Origin: Mucilaginibacter sp. Bleaf8
GTDB taxonomy: Bacteria; Bacteroidota; Bacteroidia; Sphingobacteriales; Sphingobacteriaceae
DNA length: 64,000 nucleotides
Reading direction: 5' to 3'
Assembly (NCBI RefSeq): GCF_018390515.1
Contig: NZ_JAHBBK010000001.1
Location: 620,001-684,000 of the forward strand
Part shown: positions 52,739 to 61,722 of the stretch, in pieces
How the letters are laid out: every line of letters starts with the position of its first letter
Numbering within the stretch: the stretch's first letter is position 1
Made by a program: the position numbers and the translations under genes
The notes under the pieces: generated by a model
Database searches by the model: none
Seen by the model: only the letters and a program-made list of their open reading frames with translations
Told to the model about the DNA's origin: nothing

Positions 52739-54124
52739 ATGGCAAAAATTTTAATTATTGATGATGAGCGGGCAATCCGCAACACGCTGCGTGAAATTCT
52801 GGAATATGAAGATTACGTAGTTGAAGATGTTGACAATGGTATAGACGGGTTACAGATGATCGGTAAAACCGATTACGACTTGGTACTATGCGACATCAAA
52901 ATGAACCGGATGGACGGTATGGAAGTACTGACCGAAGGTTTAGCCATCAAACCCGATCTTCCGTTTATCATGATATCCGGCCACGGTACGGTTGAAACCG
53001 CCGTTGAGGCCAGCAAAAAAGGTGCATTTGATTTTATATCAAAACCACCTGATCTGAACCGCCTGCTGATTACCGTTCGCAACGCGCTGGATCGTGGCAG
53101 CTTGGTAACCGAGGCTAAAGTATTAAAACGTAAAGTATCGAAAGTTCGCCCGATACTGGGTAACTCGCAGGGTATTTTAAAGATCAAGGAAACTATTGAT
53201 CGGGTGGCTCCTACTGATGCCCGTGTGCTGGTAACCGGCGCAAATGGTAGCGGTAAAGAGCTGGTTGCCCGCTGGTTGCATGAAAAATCAAACCGTTCAA
53301 ATGCCCCTATTATTGAGGTAAACTGTGCGGCCATCCCTTCTGAATTGATTGAAAGTGAATTGTTCGGTCACGAAAAAGGCTCCTTTACATCAGCAGTAAA
53401 ACAGCGTATTGGCAAGTTTGAACAAGCTAATGGCGGCACCCTGTTTTTGGATGAGATTGGCGACATGAGCCACTCTGCACAAGCTAAAGTATTACGTGCT
53501 TTGCAAGAGAGCCGCATTACCCGTGTGGGTGGTGAAAAAGAAATTGAGGTAGATGTACGCGTAGTAGCGGCAACTAACAAAGATCTGCTGAAAGAAATTG
53601 AGGACGGTAACTTCCGGATGGACTTGTACCACCGCCTGAGCGTTATTTTGATTCACGTACCGCCGCTGGCCGACCGCCGCGAAGATATCCCATTGCTTAC
53701 CCAAAGCTTTTTGGAAGAAATTTGCAACGAGTATGGCATGCCTACCAAAAAGATAAGTGATGCTGCCCTGGACGCGCTGAAAAGCCTGCCATGGTCTGGT
53801 AACATCCGTGAGCTGCGCAACATGATTGAGCGCTTGATAATTTTGAGCGACAAGATTATCACCGATAATGACGTGAAGATATTTGCCAACCCATCGGCCC
53901 CGATAACGGTTACTGCCGGCGCTACCGCCACAGCAGCTCCGCAAACGGACTTCGACCAGTTCAAAAATTTCCAGGAGTATAAGGATTATGCCGAGCGTGA
54001 GTATATCAAATTCAAGCTGGAGAAAAATGGCTGGAACGTATCCAAAACAGCTGATGATATTGACATACAGCGAAGCCATTTATATAGTAAAATCGAGAAA
54101 TTCGGATTAAAAAGGGGCGAGTAA
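52739..54124 (+). CDS. Sigma-54-dependent response regulator (NtrC family)
   Basis: 461 aa from ATG 52739 (MAKILIIDD); an in-frame TTG 12 nt upstream is less likely. Receiver domain (Asp in LCDIKMNRMDG), AAA+ domain with Walker A GANGSGKE, Walker B GGTLFLDEIGD and arginine finger region, and a C-terminal Fis-type helix-turn-helix (WNVSKTADDIDIQRSHLYSKI in part). The sigma-54 contact loop, normally GAFTGA, reads GSFTSA (53378-53395). No kinase is adjacent and the target genes are unknown. The stop codon lies within the loop of its terminator. Confidence 0.93.
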   Translation: MAKILIIDDERAIRNTLREILEYEDYVVEDVDNGIDGLQMIGKTDYDLVLCDIKMNRMDGMEVLTEGLAIKPDLPFIMISGHGTVETAVEASKKGAFDFISKPPDLNRLLITVRNALDRGSLVTEAKVLKRKVSKVRPILGNSQGILKIKETIDRVAPTDARVLVTGANGSGKELVARWLHEKSNRSNAPIIEVNCAAIPSELIESELFGHEKGSFTSAVKQRIGKFEQANGGTLFLDEIGDMSHSAQAKVLRALQESRITRVGGEKEIEVDVRVVAATNKDLLKEIEDGNFRMDLYHRLSVILIHVPPLADRREDIPLLTQSFLEEICNEYGMPTKKISDAALDALKSLPWSGNIRELRNMIERLIILSDKIITDNDVKIFANPSAPITVTAGATATAAPQTDFDQFKNFQEYKDYAEREYIKFKLEKNGWNVSKTADDIDIQRSHLYSKIEKFGLKRGE

Positions 54125-54138
54125 TCACCCCTTTTTTA
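54109..54138 (+). terminator. Terminator overlapping the NtrC-type gene stop
   Basis: Stem AAAAAGGGG/CCCCTTTTT with a 10-nt loop that includes the TAA stop (54122-54124), followed by more T. Confidence 0.8.
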
Positions 54139-54193
54139 TTGCAACCATAAAAGGAATCGGCATGCTATTTCTTATTCAAATTCCTTTTTATAT

Positions 54194-54907
54194 TTAAATA
54201 AGCCAAGTAACAATCAAGCGAACGTAACCTTTATCAATCGTTTTTGGTTGCTCCTGCTCACCAAAAACTACGGCTTTAGCAAACTTTGCTTCAAGTAGAT
54301 AAGTACCATTCTTTAATTTCGTAAAGTTGGTAATTTCAAATCTAGCATCCTTGAGTTTATCTTGAGTAATTGTTGTAGGCCTTCCTAGTGATTCATCACT
54401 AAAGCTTTTGCCATAACCTCTTATGGTTAAAGTTATGCCATCAGTTCCATTTTCCCGCTGATGATCTAATGCAAAGTTCCGCTCCCCTGGTTCAAAAAAA
54501 GCATCTCTGTCAATCGGGTAATAAAGCAAGCCCTCTTTTTTAGCATTAGCTTTATTATATACTTTATAGAAGCCAAGACTTAAAGTGATATCAGTTTTAT
54601 CCCCTGAAAAGGAAAACTCTCTGCCGAAGTACACTAAGTCCTTAGGACCGGATATATAATACTGGTATCCATTTACAATGGAGTCAACTTTGCATTTTGC
54701 ATCTGTATTACTATTTTTTCGCACATAGATATTGTTAAAGGTGTACGTATTTCCATCAATAACTAAAGAAGCAGAATCTGTCGCCATTTCCATCGGATCA
54801 ATTTTCTCAGGCTCTTTAGGCTGCGGTATGTTTCTGTCTTTTTTGCAGGAAGCAAATAGTGCCAGTGTTAGCATCAAAATAAGCGAATAAGGTTTTAGAT
54901 TTTTCAT
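54194..54907 (-). CDS. Hypothetical lipoprotein
   Basis: 237-aa protein with a lipoprotein signal (LALFASC, Cys21) followed by a Lys/Pro/Glu-rich linker (about 22-40). The rest is predicted beta-rich with no family I recognise (segments SLVIDGNTYTFNNIYV, DITLSLGFYKVYN, ITLTIRGYGKSF). Surface or periplasmic location is inferred from the lipobox. It is clearly more AT-rich than the core genes on either side and may be a recent acquisition. Confidence 0.75.
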   Translation of the reverse strand: MKNLKPYSLILMLTLALFASCKKDRNIPQPKEPEKIDPMEMATDSASLVIDGNTYTFNNIYVRKNSNTDAKCKVDSIVNGYQYYISGPKDLVYFGREFSFSGDKTDITLSLGFYKVYNKANAKKEGLLYYPIDRDAFFEPGERNFALDHQRENGTDGITLTIRGYGKSFSDESLGRPTTITQDKLKDARFEITNFTKLKNGTYLLEAKFAKAVVFGEQEQPKTIDKGYVRLIVTWLI

Positions 54908-55115
54908 GGTCCAAAATAACCATTATTAATTAATAGATAAGTATGAACTTTTTGTTAACACAGATAAGTATAAAAATGCAATATTTCAATTGCCTTAAAA
55001 TCAGAGATAGATAATGATCTATTCCACATTGTAACATAAGCGCTTATTTGTAAGAGCCACACCACTATACTTAAATATTGGCCGTTTAAAGTTACCAACA
55101 ATCCCCTTTCGCTCA

Positions 55116-55145
55116 TTGTTATTGCTAATATTATTAGCATTTTTG
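55116..55145 (+). promoter_or_regulatory. Candidate damage-response operator/promoter of the second Y-family polymerase
   Basis: GCTAATA-T-TATTAGC at 55124-55138 is a perfect 7-1-7 palindrome between TTG (55116-55118) and CATTTTTG (55138-55145), 19 nt apart, the usual Bacteroidota -33/-7 spacing. It is a repressor-like position and closely matches the site at 9460-9474. Confidence 0.65.
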
Positions 55146-55150
55146 AAATC

Positions 55151-56434
55151 ATGAACCAAAACTCACTACAAGTACAAACCGAAGCACGCGTGCTTTTTGT
55201 AGACATGGACAGCTTTTTTGCGCGATGTGAACAACAGGTAAACTACTGGCTTCGGCATCGGCCGGTAGGTGTTTGCGTGTACACGGGGCAGTTTGGCTGT
55301 GTGATATCGCTGTCAAAAGAAGCTAAGGCAGCCGGACTGAAAGCTGGCATGCGGCTGAATGAAGCCATGCGGGTATGCCCCGATCTGGTTCCGGTGGAAA
55401 GTAACCCGGCGCGGTACAGGGAATTTCATACCAAAATTATTGCAGTGCTTAAAAGCTACTGCCAGGATGTAGTTCCTAAAAGTATCGACGAAGCCATTAT
55501 TAACCTTACCAACTATCAGCATATGTACCCCGACCCTGTTGATATAAGGCACAAAATAAAAAGAGATATTTTGCAAAAAGTGGGCGACTGGCTTACCTGT
55601 TCGGTTGGCGTGGCACCCAATGCCTTTCTGGCTAAGCTGGCCTCCAAGCTGGGCAAAAAACATCGGGACGGACTGGTGGTAATTACGCCGCAGAATATTG
55701 ACCAGATGCTGAGCTCCCTTAAACTGGGCGACCTGCCCGGCATCGGCGCCAACATGGCCTACCGGCTGGAACGCGGTGGCATACGCACGCCGCTTGAAAT
55801 GCGTTACGCCGATCCGCAACGATTAAAGGCCTTGTTTAAGAGTATTGAAGGCGTATACTGGCATTACCGCCTCAATTTTGTTGAAACCAATATTGTGTCG
55901 CACGATTACCGGGGCATGCAGGCCCAGCGACAAATATCCGGCGAAAAGCGACAAAGCATGGCCTATGTAGAGCAGCTGTTCATGACGCTGTGCCTCACGC
56001 TCGAAAAGCGTATGGTAAAGCACAAATTCTATTGTAAGGCTATTGGCTTTACGGCCAAGTATACCGATGGCACCCGCTGGGATGATGGTTTTACCATCAC
56101 CACGCCCATACAAGATGCCGTAAGCCTGATGCGCATGATACGCCTACGGATCGAAAAGTTTGAGCAAACCACCGGGTCGGCCCCGGTACTCAATACCCAA
56201 ATTAACGGCCTGCGCGTGGCCGTAACCAACTTTGTAGAAAACGGCGACATGCTGTACAGCCTTTTTGAGGATATGGACCGCAAAGAAACCGCCCTGAAAG
56301 CCATGCACGAAATCAAAGACAAGTTCGGCCCCGATAAACTCGTCCACGCAATGGAACTAACCGATACTCAAGTGGTGAAAGATGTGATTGGTTTTGGATC
56401 TGTAAAAGATTTGAGTGATTTGGATTATATGTGA
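55151..56434 (+). CDS. Y-family DNA polymerase, second copy (DinB/ImuB-like)
   Basis: 427-aa translesion polymerase homologue, diverged from dinB at 8244. First catalytic Asp in FVDMDSFF (Asp18/Asp20) and the acidic pair in SIDEAI (about 118-119) are present, so it may be active, unlike many ImuB proteins. Helix-hairpin-helix LGDLPGIGANMAYRLE follows, then a longer C-terminal region than dinB. The fingers differ (GQFGCVISLSKEAKAAGLKAG). Preceded by a palindrome shared with dinB; followed by an overlapping unknown gene. Confidence 0.9.
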   Translation: MNQNSLQVQTEARVLFVDMDSFFARCEQQVNYWLRHRPVGVCVYTGQFGCVISLSKEAKAAGLKAGMRLNEAMRVCPDLVPVESNPARYREFHTKIIAVLKSYCQDVVPKSIDEAIINLTNYQHMYPDPVDIRHKIKRDILQKVGDWLTCSVGVAPNAFLAKLASKLGKKHRDGLVVITPQNIDQMLSSLKLGDLPGIGANMAYRLERGGIRTPLEMRYADPQRLKALFKSIEGVYWHYRLNFVETNIVSHDYRGMQAQRQISGEKRQSMAYVEQLFMTLCLTLEKRMVKHKFYCKAIGFTAKYTDGTRWDDGFTITTPIQDAVSLMRMIRLRIEKFEQTTGSAPVLNTQINGLRVAVTNFVENGDMLYSLFEDMDRKETALKAMHEIKDKFGPDKLVHAMELTDTQVVKDVIGFGSVKDLSDLDYM

Positions 56435-57069
56435 GGGAAATGAGAAGTTATGGATTGCCTCAAATGGAACTTTGCTTTGTTATGGAAATGACAAAACGTA
56501 TCCGAAATATTGATAAAAACAACTGGATTTTACCCACTAAGCCATTTTGTAAATTAGTATCTTTTAATAGAAGTTATGATGAGAATACTGGAAACTACAA
56601 ATTGCAGAAACTTACTAAGCTTGTAGAAAAGCTGCATCCTGTTGAATTGGCATCAAGTGAATTCACTATTAATGAAAATAATATTGTTAGTTCTATAAAG
56701 AACTACGAAAGTTTACTTTTTATTAGAGATACAATCCGTCAACTTTTTAACATCAGACAGTATGATAATTTTGATGAAACTATTTATTTAAAAAAGTTTG
56801 ATTCTTACATATCGCTATACAGCGATATAAACAATGTCACCAAGAAAGCTGCATTAATTTGGACAACCAAATATCTAAAACTTTATCAGAGGCTTTATAT
56901 TTCTAATAAGCATTGGGAGGCTATTCCTAAATATAGACTTGCAGAAACGTGGGAATTAAAAGGACAGTTAAAACAGATTGATTTAGAAAGCACCATATTT
57001 AAAGCTCAGCATAATTCAACAAATAAGTTTCCGAAACATTTGTTCGATGGAGCAACTGATAAAAGATAA
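56431..57069 (+). CDS. Unknown AT-rich gene coupled to the second Y-family polymerase
   Basis: Up to 212 aa, starting at GTG 56431 with a 4-bp GTGA overlap with the polymerase stop, or at ATG 56440. Strongly AT-rich, Lys/Asn/Ile-rich and mainly helical (SSIKNYESLLFIRDTIRQLF, KKAALIWTTKYLKLYQRL), with no motif I recognise. The base composition differs sharply from the polymerase gene. It could be a small adaptor or effector of the polymerase, but nothing in the sequence proves it. Confidence 0.6.
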   Translation: MREMRSYGLPQMELCFVMEMTKRIRNIDKNNWILPTKPFCKLVSFNRSYDENTGNYKLQKLTKLVEKLHPVELASSEFTINENNIVSSIKNYESLLFIRDTIRQLFNIRQYDNFDETIYLKKFDSYISLYSDINNVTKKAALIWTTKYLKLYQRLYISNKHWEAIPKYRLAETWELKGQLKQIDLESTIFKAQHNSTNKFPKHLFDGATDKR

Positions 57070-57094
57070 AACTATGATATTAATTTGATACCTT

Positions 57095-57197
57095 AGTCAT
57101 GCTAAACTTGTTTCAGCACTTCTCATGCAATTCTCAACGTCAAGTAGTTAAACGTTCAACCTGTCCTGATGGATGCTGAAACAAGTTCAGCATGACT
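57095..57197. repeat. Inverted-repeat element (REP/MITE-like)
   Basis: 24-bp arms, 57095-57118 and 57174-57197, are reverse complements with a single mismatch (AGTCATGCTaAACTTGTTTC and the matching arm), around a 55-nt centre. The arms resemble short dispersed intergenic repeats common in Sphingobacteriaceae. Only one copy is in this window. Confidence 0.65.
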
Positions 57198-57234
57198 GAA
57201 ACGACACCACGATTATTTCAATTTATACGTCGAA

Positions 57235-57534
57235 ATGCTATTTAAACAGGGGCATATTTACATTCTCAGCAACAAGTATCGTACAACCTTTTACATCGGG
57301 GTAACTGCTGATTTAAGAACCCGTATCTATCAACATCTGAATGGAGAAGGTTCGGCTTTTGTTAAAAGATATGCTTTGACTGAATTGGTGTATACTGAAT
57401 ACTTTGAGCGCATTACAGACGCGATAGATCGTGAAAAGCAACTTAAGCGCTGGCATCGCGACTGGAAAATTAACCTCATTCAATCTGTAAACCCCGACAT
57501 GCGGGATTTGAAGCAGGAACTTGACTTGATTTAA
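57235..57534 (+). CDS. GIY-YIG domain endonuclease-like protein
   Basis: 99-aa protein of the UvrC-like GIY-YIG family (YhbQ/URI type). Starting GHIYILSNKYRTTFYIGVTA carries the two motifs (IYIL and YIGVT); Arg28-31 of the DLRTRIYQH motif and Glu/Tyr in TELVYTEYFE follow. These small proteins are common in Bacteroidota intergenic regions; nuclease activity in vivo is not established. It lies next to the inverted-repeat element. Confidence 0.9.
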   Translation: MLFKQGHIYILSNKYRTTFYIGVTADLRTRIYQHLNGEGSAFVKRYALTELVYTEYFERITDAIDREKQLKRWHRDWKINLIQSVNPDMRDLKQELDLI

Positions 57535-57540
57535 CCCATT

Positions 57541-57609
57541 CTACTCCTTCGCTACCGTAAGCGTCCCACTTGTGGTTGTACCGCTTACAATAGCCTCATG
57601 GCGTATTTA
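57541..57609 (-). pseudogene. Possible degenerate C-terminal coding fragment
   Basis: On the minus strand, directly in frame after the two tandem stops of the 103-aa gene, the frame reads RHEAIVSGTTTSGTLTVAKE, then a stop. VSGTT also occurs in that gene's C-terminus (HHREVSGTTYNN), so this may be a decayed duplicate of its 3' end. Too short to be sure. Confidence 0.25.
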
Positions 57610-57921
57610 CTATTTACCAGCCAAACTCCTTTTCATTAAATATTCCGGGTTGTTATAAGTAGTGCCGCTAACTTCACGATGATGTACATGCACAACTTCC
57701 CATCCCAAGCTCGACATATAGTTCAAGGCATCAACAATGGTGTAATAACTACTCACTTTTTGGGTGTGAGCAACAAGCGCTTCATTGTCGTTAATGATAG
57801 AAGCATTTTCTTTACCAAAATCAACTTCAATTTCGAGTTTGGTACTTAAAAACTTTCCGCTCACTTTAAGTATGCAGTATTGTACCGGGGTGTAACCCGC
57901 ATTATTTATAAGTTCGTTCAT
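57610..57921 (-). CDS. Conserved hypothetical protein
   Basis: 103-aa soluble alpha/beta protein. Three strands (YCILKVSGKFLSTKLEIEVDFG) are followed by a helix (TIVDALNYMSSLGWEVVHVHHRE), a layout seen in small DUF4177-like proteins of Bacteroidota. No function known. Directly downstream on the minus strand of the fructosamine kinase gene (27 bp), so likely cotranscribed. Two tandem stop codons end it. Confidence 0.7.
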   Translation of the reverse strand: MNELINNAGYTPVQYCILKVSGKFLSTKLEIEVDFGKENASIINDNEALVAHTQKVSSYYTIVDALNYMSSLGWEVVHVHHREVSGTTYNNPEYLMKRSLAGK

Positions 57922-57948
57922 CTTATATAAAAGGTTTAGTTCGTAAAC

Positions 57949-58833
57949 TTAAACATATTGTTGCAATCCCTCTCTTACCTGCCCTAAATATCCGGTACCA
58001 AATAAGTTTAAGTGTAACAGCAGCGGATACAGGTTCCACAGATCGGTGCGCAATTGCCAGTTAGGCGCCAAAGGGTATGCCTCATGGTAAGCCTCGTAAA
58101 ATTCACGTGCAAAGCCGCCGAATAGCGTGGTCATGGCCAAATCAAATTCACGATGACCATAGCTCACGGCCGGGTCAATCAGGTAAGGAATGCCGTTGGT
58201 GCCAATGATATAATTACCTCCCCAAAGATCGCCATGAATAAGGGCCGGCTGCTCTTCGGCAAACAACTCGGGCAAGCGCAGGTATAGTTTTTCAAAGTTT
58301 TGCACGTCTTGCGAGTTGAGCAGGTGCTTATCAACACCCAGCTTTACCATGGACTGCAGGCGCTCAGCAACAAAGAACGCTGACCAGTTAGCATGCTGCC
58401 GGTTGCTTTGCGGCAATGAGCCCATATAGTTATTGGCAGTAAAACCAAAGTGATTGGCTGTATGCCGGTGCATGGCGGCCAGTTGCCGGCCCAACTGTTG
58501 CGAGGCTTGCGGGGTAGCGCGTTGCGCATCAATCCACTCCAGCAACAAAAAACTATGGTCGTCAAAATCGCCATGCAAAATAACGTTTGGTACGGCAATA
58601 GTTTGCGTGTTTCGGATAGTGGCCAGCCCTTCGGCTTCTAACCGGAACATGCCTGGGTATGCGCTTTTGCTGTTTACCTTCAGCATAAAATCACCGTTAT
58701 CGGTGTGCACGCACCATGCCGAATTGATGCTGCCGCCACTTACCGGGCTGACGGACCGTATAGTAACCGGTTGATTAAAATCGCCGGTTAAACGGCTTTG
58801 TAGCTGCGTGATGAAAGGCTTTTGCAAAGGCAT
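57949..58833 (-). CDS. Fructosamine kinase family protein
   Basis: 294-aa kinase of the FN3K family with aminoglycoside phosphotransferase fold; such enzymes phosphorylate sugar-amine adducts (Amadori products) as protein or metabolite repair. Gly-rich region [12 protein letters not shown] (about 30-41), Lys in FMLKVNS, LLEWID hinge, catalytic [12 protein letters not shown] (Asp about 200) and metal site [17 protein letters not shown]. Diverges from lepA. Confidence 0.92.
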   Translation of the reverse strand: MPLQKPFITQLQSRLTGDFNQPVTIRSVSPVSGGSINSAWCVHTDNGDFMLKVNSKSAYPGMFRLEAEGLATIRNTQTIAVPNVILHGDFDDHSFLLLEWIDAQRATPQASQQLGRQLAAMHRHTANHFGFTANNYMGSLPQSNRQHANWSAFFVAERLQSMVKLGVDKHLLNSQDVQNFEKLYLRLPELFAEEQPALIHGDLWGGNYIIGTNGIPYLIDPAVSYGHREFDLAMTTLFGGFAREFYEAYHEAYPLAPNWQLRTDLWNLYPLLLHLNLFGTGYLGQVREGLQQYV

Positions 58834-58887
58834 GTTTCCAAATTAGCGAAATCGTTTGCAGCATAGCAAATTATCCGCCTAAAAAGT

Positions 58888-58895
58888 TATTTTTG
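58888..58895 (+). promoter_or_regulatory. -7 promoter element of lepA
   Basis: TATTTTTG (consensus TAnnTTTG) 9 nt before ATG 58905; it overlaps the in-frame TTG that would give a longer protein, supporting ATG. Confidence 0.6.
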
Positions 58896-58904
58896 CGTTT
58901 TGAA

Positions 58905-60692
58905 ATGAAGCACATTCGTAACTTTTGTATCATCGCACACATCGACCACGGTAAAAGTACCCTGGCCGACCGTTTGCTGGAATATACCAAAACCATCACC
59001 CAGCGCGAAGCGCAGGCCCAATTGCTCGACGATATGGACCTGGAGCGCGAGCGCGGTATTACCATTAAGAGCCACGCCATCCAGATGGATTACAAGCTGG
59101 ACGGGCAGGATTATGTTCTAAACCTGATTGACACGCCTGGCCACGTAGACTTTTCGTACGAGGTATCCCGTTCTATTGCTGCCTGCGAGGGCGCATTGCT
59201 TATTGTGGATGCATCGCAGGGTATACAGGCGCAAACCATATCCAACCTGTATCTGGCGCTGGAGAATGATCTGGAAATCATCCCCGTACTCAACAAAATG
59301 GACTTGCCCGGCGCTATGCCCGAGGAGGTAAAAGACCAGATTGTTGACCTGATTGGCTGCAAGCGCGAAGAAATTCTGGCTGCTTCGGGTAAAACCGGTA
59401 TGGGTATCGAAGATATTTTACGTGCTATCATTGAGCGCGTTCCGGCCCCGGTTGGCGAGCCGGAAGCACCGCTACAGGCGCTGATTTTCGACTCGGTATT
59501 TAACTCCTTCCGTGGTATTATCGCTTACTTTAAAGTTGTAAATGGCGAGATACGCAAGAATACAAAAGTGAAATTTATGGCCACCGGCCGCGAATACTTC
59601 GCCGATGAGGTGGGTACCCTGAAATTAAACCAGGTACCTAAAGAAGTTATCAAGACCGGCGACGTAGGTTACATTATATCAGGCATTAAAGAAGCGCGTG
59701 AGGTAAAGGTAGGTGATACCATTACACTGGTTGAACGCCCTGCTGCCGAAGGTATACAAGGTTTTGAGGAAGTGAAGCCGATGGTATTTGCCGGTATTTA
59801 CCCGGTTGATACGGAGGATTACGAAGAGCTGCGCGAATCAATGGCCAAGCTGCAATTGAACGATGCTTCACTGGTTTTTGAACCGGAATCATCAGCAGCG
59901 CTGGGCTTTGGTTTCCGATGCGGTTTCCTGGGCATGCTGCACATGGAAATTATCCAGGAGCGTCTGGAGCGCGAGTTCGATATGACGGTAATTACCACCG
60001 TTCCCAACGTATCGTACATTGCCTACACGACCAAAGGTGAGGAACTGATTGTAAACAACCCATCAGACCTTCCCGATCCAAGTAAAATGGAGTACGTGGA
60101 AGAGCCTTATATTAAAGCCAACATCATTACCAAGGCAGAATTTGTAGGCCCGGTAATGTCATTGTGTATCCAAAAACGCGGGGTAATCGTAAACCAATCG
60201 TACTTAACAGCCGACCGTGTGGAGCTTATCTTCGAGATGCCGATGGGCGAGATCGTTTTCGACTTTTATGATAAGCTCAAAACCATCTCTAAAGGTTACG
60301 CCTCATTCGATTATACGCAAATTGGCTACCGCCAGTCTGACTTGGTTCGTTTGGATATCAAGCTGAACGGCGAGCCGGTGGATGCATTATCATCCCTGAT
60401 TCACCGCAGTAACTCTTATGACTTTGGTAAAAAGATCTGCGAAAAGCTGAAAGAGCTTTTACCACGCCAGCAGTTTGAGATTGCCATTCAGGCTTCTATT
60501 GGCGCCAAGGTTATTGCCCGCGAAAACGTGCGTGCCCTGCGTAAAGATGTTACGGCTAAATGTTATGGTGGCGATATTTCGCGTAAACGTAAACTGTTGG
60601 AAAAACAGAAAAAAGGTAAGAAACGAATGCGCCAGGTGGGTAACGTAGAAATACCGCAATCCGCTTTCATGGCCGTATTGAAATTAGACTAA
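58905..60692 (+). CDS. lepA: Elongation factor 4 (LepA)
   Basis: Translational GTPase, 595 aa from ATG 58905 ([19 protein letters not shown]). G1 [10 protein letters not shown]2 ERERGITI, G3 DTPGHVDF, G4 NKMDLP and domains II, III, V and the LepA-specific C-terminal domain (KRKKGKKRM-like basic end, [17 protein letters not shown]) are all recognisable. It acts on stalled or mispositioned ribosomes, causing back-translocation. Monocistronic with terminator at 60707. Confidence 0.96.
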   Translation: MKHIRNFCIIAHIDHGKSTLADRLLEYTKTITQREAQAQLLDDMDLERERGITIKSHAIQMDYKLDGQDYVLNLIDTPGHVDFSYEVSRSIAACEGALLIVDASQGIQAQTISNLYLALENDLEIIPVLNKMDLPGAMPEEVKDQIVDLIGCKREEILAASGKTGMGIEDILRAIIERVPAPVGEPEAPLQALIFDSVFNSFRGIIAYFKVVNGEIRKNTKVKFMATGREYFADEVGTLKLNQVPKEVIKTGDVGYIISGIKEAREVKVGDTITLVERPAAEGIQGFEEVKPMVFAGIYPVDTEDYEELRESMAKLQLNDASLVFEPESSAALGFGFRCGFLGMLHMEIIQERLEREFDMTVITTVPNVSYIAYTTKGEELIVNNPSDLPDPSKMEYVEEPYIKANIITKAEFVGPVMSLCIQKRGVIVNQSYLTADRVELIFEMPMGEIVFDFYDKLKTISKGYASFDYTQIGYRQSDLVRLDIKLNGEPVDALSSLIHRSNSYDFGKKICEKLKELLPRQQFEIAIQASIGAKVIARENVRALRKDVTAKCYGGDISRKRKLLEKQKKGKKRMRQVGNVEIPQSAFMAVLKLD

Positions 60693-60706
60693 CTGTACAC
60701 ATACAG

Positions 60707-60740
60707 AAAAAGACAACACGAACAATGTTGTCTTTTTCTT
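60707..60740 (+). terminator. Terminator of lepA
   Basis: Stem AAAAAGACAACA/TGTTGTCTTTTT (12 bp) with a 7-nt loop and trailing T run. Confidence 0.9.
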
Positions 60741-60765
60741 TTTAAAATCCATACTATAATTACAC

Positions 60766-61662
60766 ATGCAATTACTCGACGGAAAGTACGTATCTGAAAA
60801 ATTAAAAGTTGAAATAGCCGAAGAGGCTGCACAATACCTGGCGCAAACCGGACGCAAGCCACATCTTGTGGCTGTACTGGTTGGCCATGATGGTGGCAGC
60901 GAAACCTACGTTGCCAGCAAAATGCGCAACTGCGAAAAGGTAGGCTTCAAATCGAGTTTAGTAAGATACGAAGACAGCGTAACCGAAGAAGAATTACTGC
61001 AAAAGGTAGCCGACCTGAATGCCGACCCGGATATTGACGGCATTATTGTTCAGTTGCCCCTGCCCAAACATATCGACCCGGAGAAAGTAACCGAAAAGAT
61101 TGACCATCGCAAAGATGTGGATGGCTTCCACCCTATCAATTTGGGCCGCATGCAGCGCAACCTGCCATCATTCATCCCGGCTACCCCTTACGGCATTACT
61201 TTGATGCTGAAAGAATACGGTGTTGAAACCGCCGGTAAACACTGCGTGGTGGTTGGCCGCAGCAATATCGTAGGCTCGCCGATGAGCATTTTGATGGCTC
61301 GCAACACACAGCCGGGCAACTGTACCGTTACCATCTGCCATAGCCGCACACCGGACATCAAAAAGTTTACACTGGATGCTGACATTTTGATTGTAGCTAT
61401 AGGTAAAAAGAACTTTATTACAGCCGACATGGTGAAAGAGGGTGCCGTTATCATTGACGTAGGTATGAACCGAGAAACGTCGACCACAACCAAATCAGGC
61501 TTCAAACTGTATGGCGATGTGGATTTTGAAAACGTAGCCCCTAAAGCCTCATGGATTACCCCGGTACCGGGCGGCGTTGGATTAATGACGATTATAGGCC
61601 TGTTAAAAAACACCTTAGCTTCTGCCAACCGTCAGGTATATCCTGATTTAAAAACAGTATAA
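60766..61662 (+). CDS. folD: Methylenetetrahydrofolate dehydrogenase/cyclohydrolase
   Basis: Bifunctional FolD, 298 aa, interconverting 5,10-methylene- and 10-formyl-tetrahydrofolate. Motifs: [16 protein letters not shown] (about 46-61, catalytic Lys), [13 protein letters not shown] (about 89-101), [13 protein letters not shown] (Rossmann, about 164-176) and the C-terminal [12 protein letters not shown]. Single gene flanked by two terminators. Confidence 0.96.
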   Translation: MQLLDGKYVSEKLKVEIAEEAAQYLAQTGRKPHLVAVLVGHDGGSETYVASKMRNCEKVGFKSSLVRYEDSVTEEELLQKVADLNADPDIDGIIVQLPLPKHIDPEKVTEKIDHRKDVDGFHPINLGRMQRNLPSFIPATPYGITLMLKEYGVETAGKHCVVVGRSNIVGSPMSILMARNTQPGNCTVTICHSRTPDIKKFTLDADILIVAIGKKNFITADMVKEGAVIIDVGMNRETSTTTKSGFKLYGDVDFENVAPKASWITPVPGGVGLMTIIGLLKNTLASANRQVYPDLKTV

Positions 61663-61680
61663 AGCTATTTTCTCAAACTA

Positions 61681-61715
61681 AAAAAAGCATGCGTTTTCCA
61701 ACGCATGCTTTTTTT
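61681..61715. terminator. Bidirectional terminator between folD and osmC
   Basis: Stem AAAAAAGCATGCGTT and complement (about 61681-61714) with a 4-nt loop, flanked by T and A runs; it serves both convergent genes. Confidence 0.88.
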
Positions 61716-61722
61716 ATTATAT

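Noticed and set aside
53492..54079. 195-codon minus-strand frame inside the NtrC-type gene
   Set aside because: Antisense shadow of a clearly coding AAA+ domain; composition unlike a protein of this genome.
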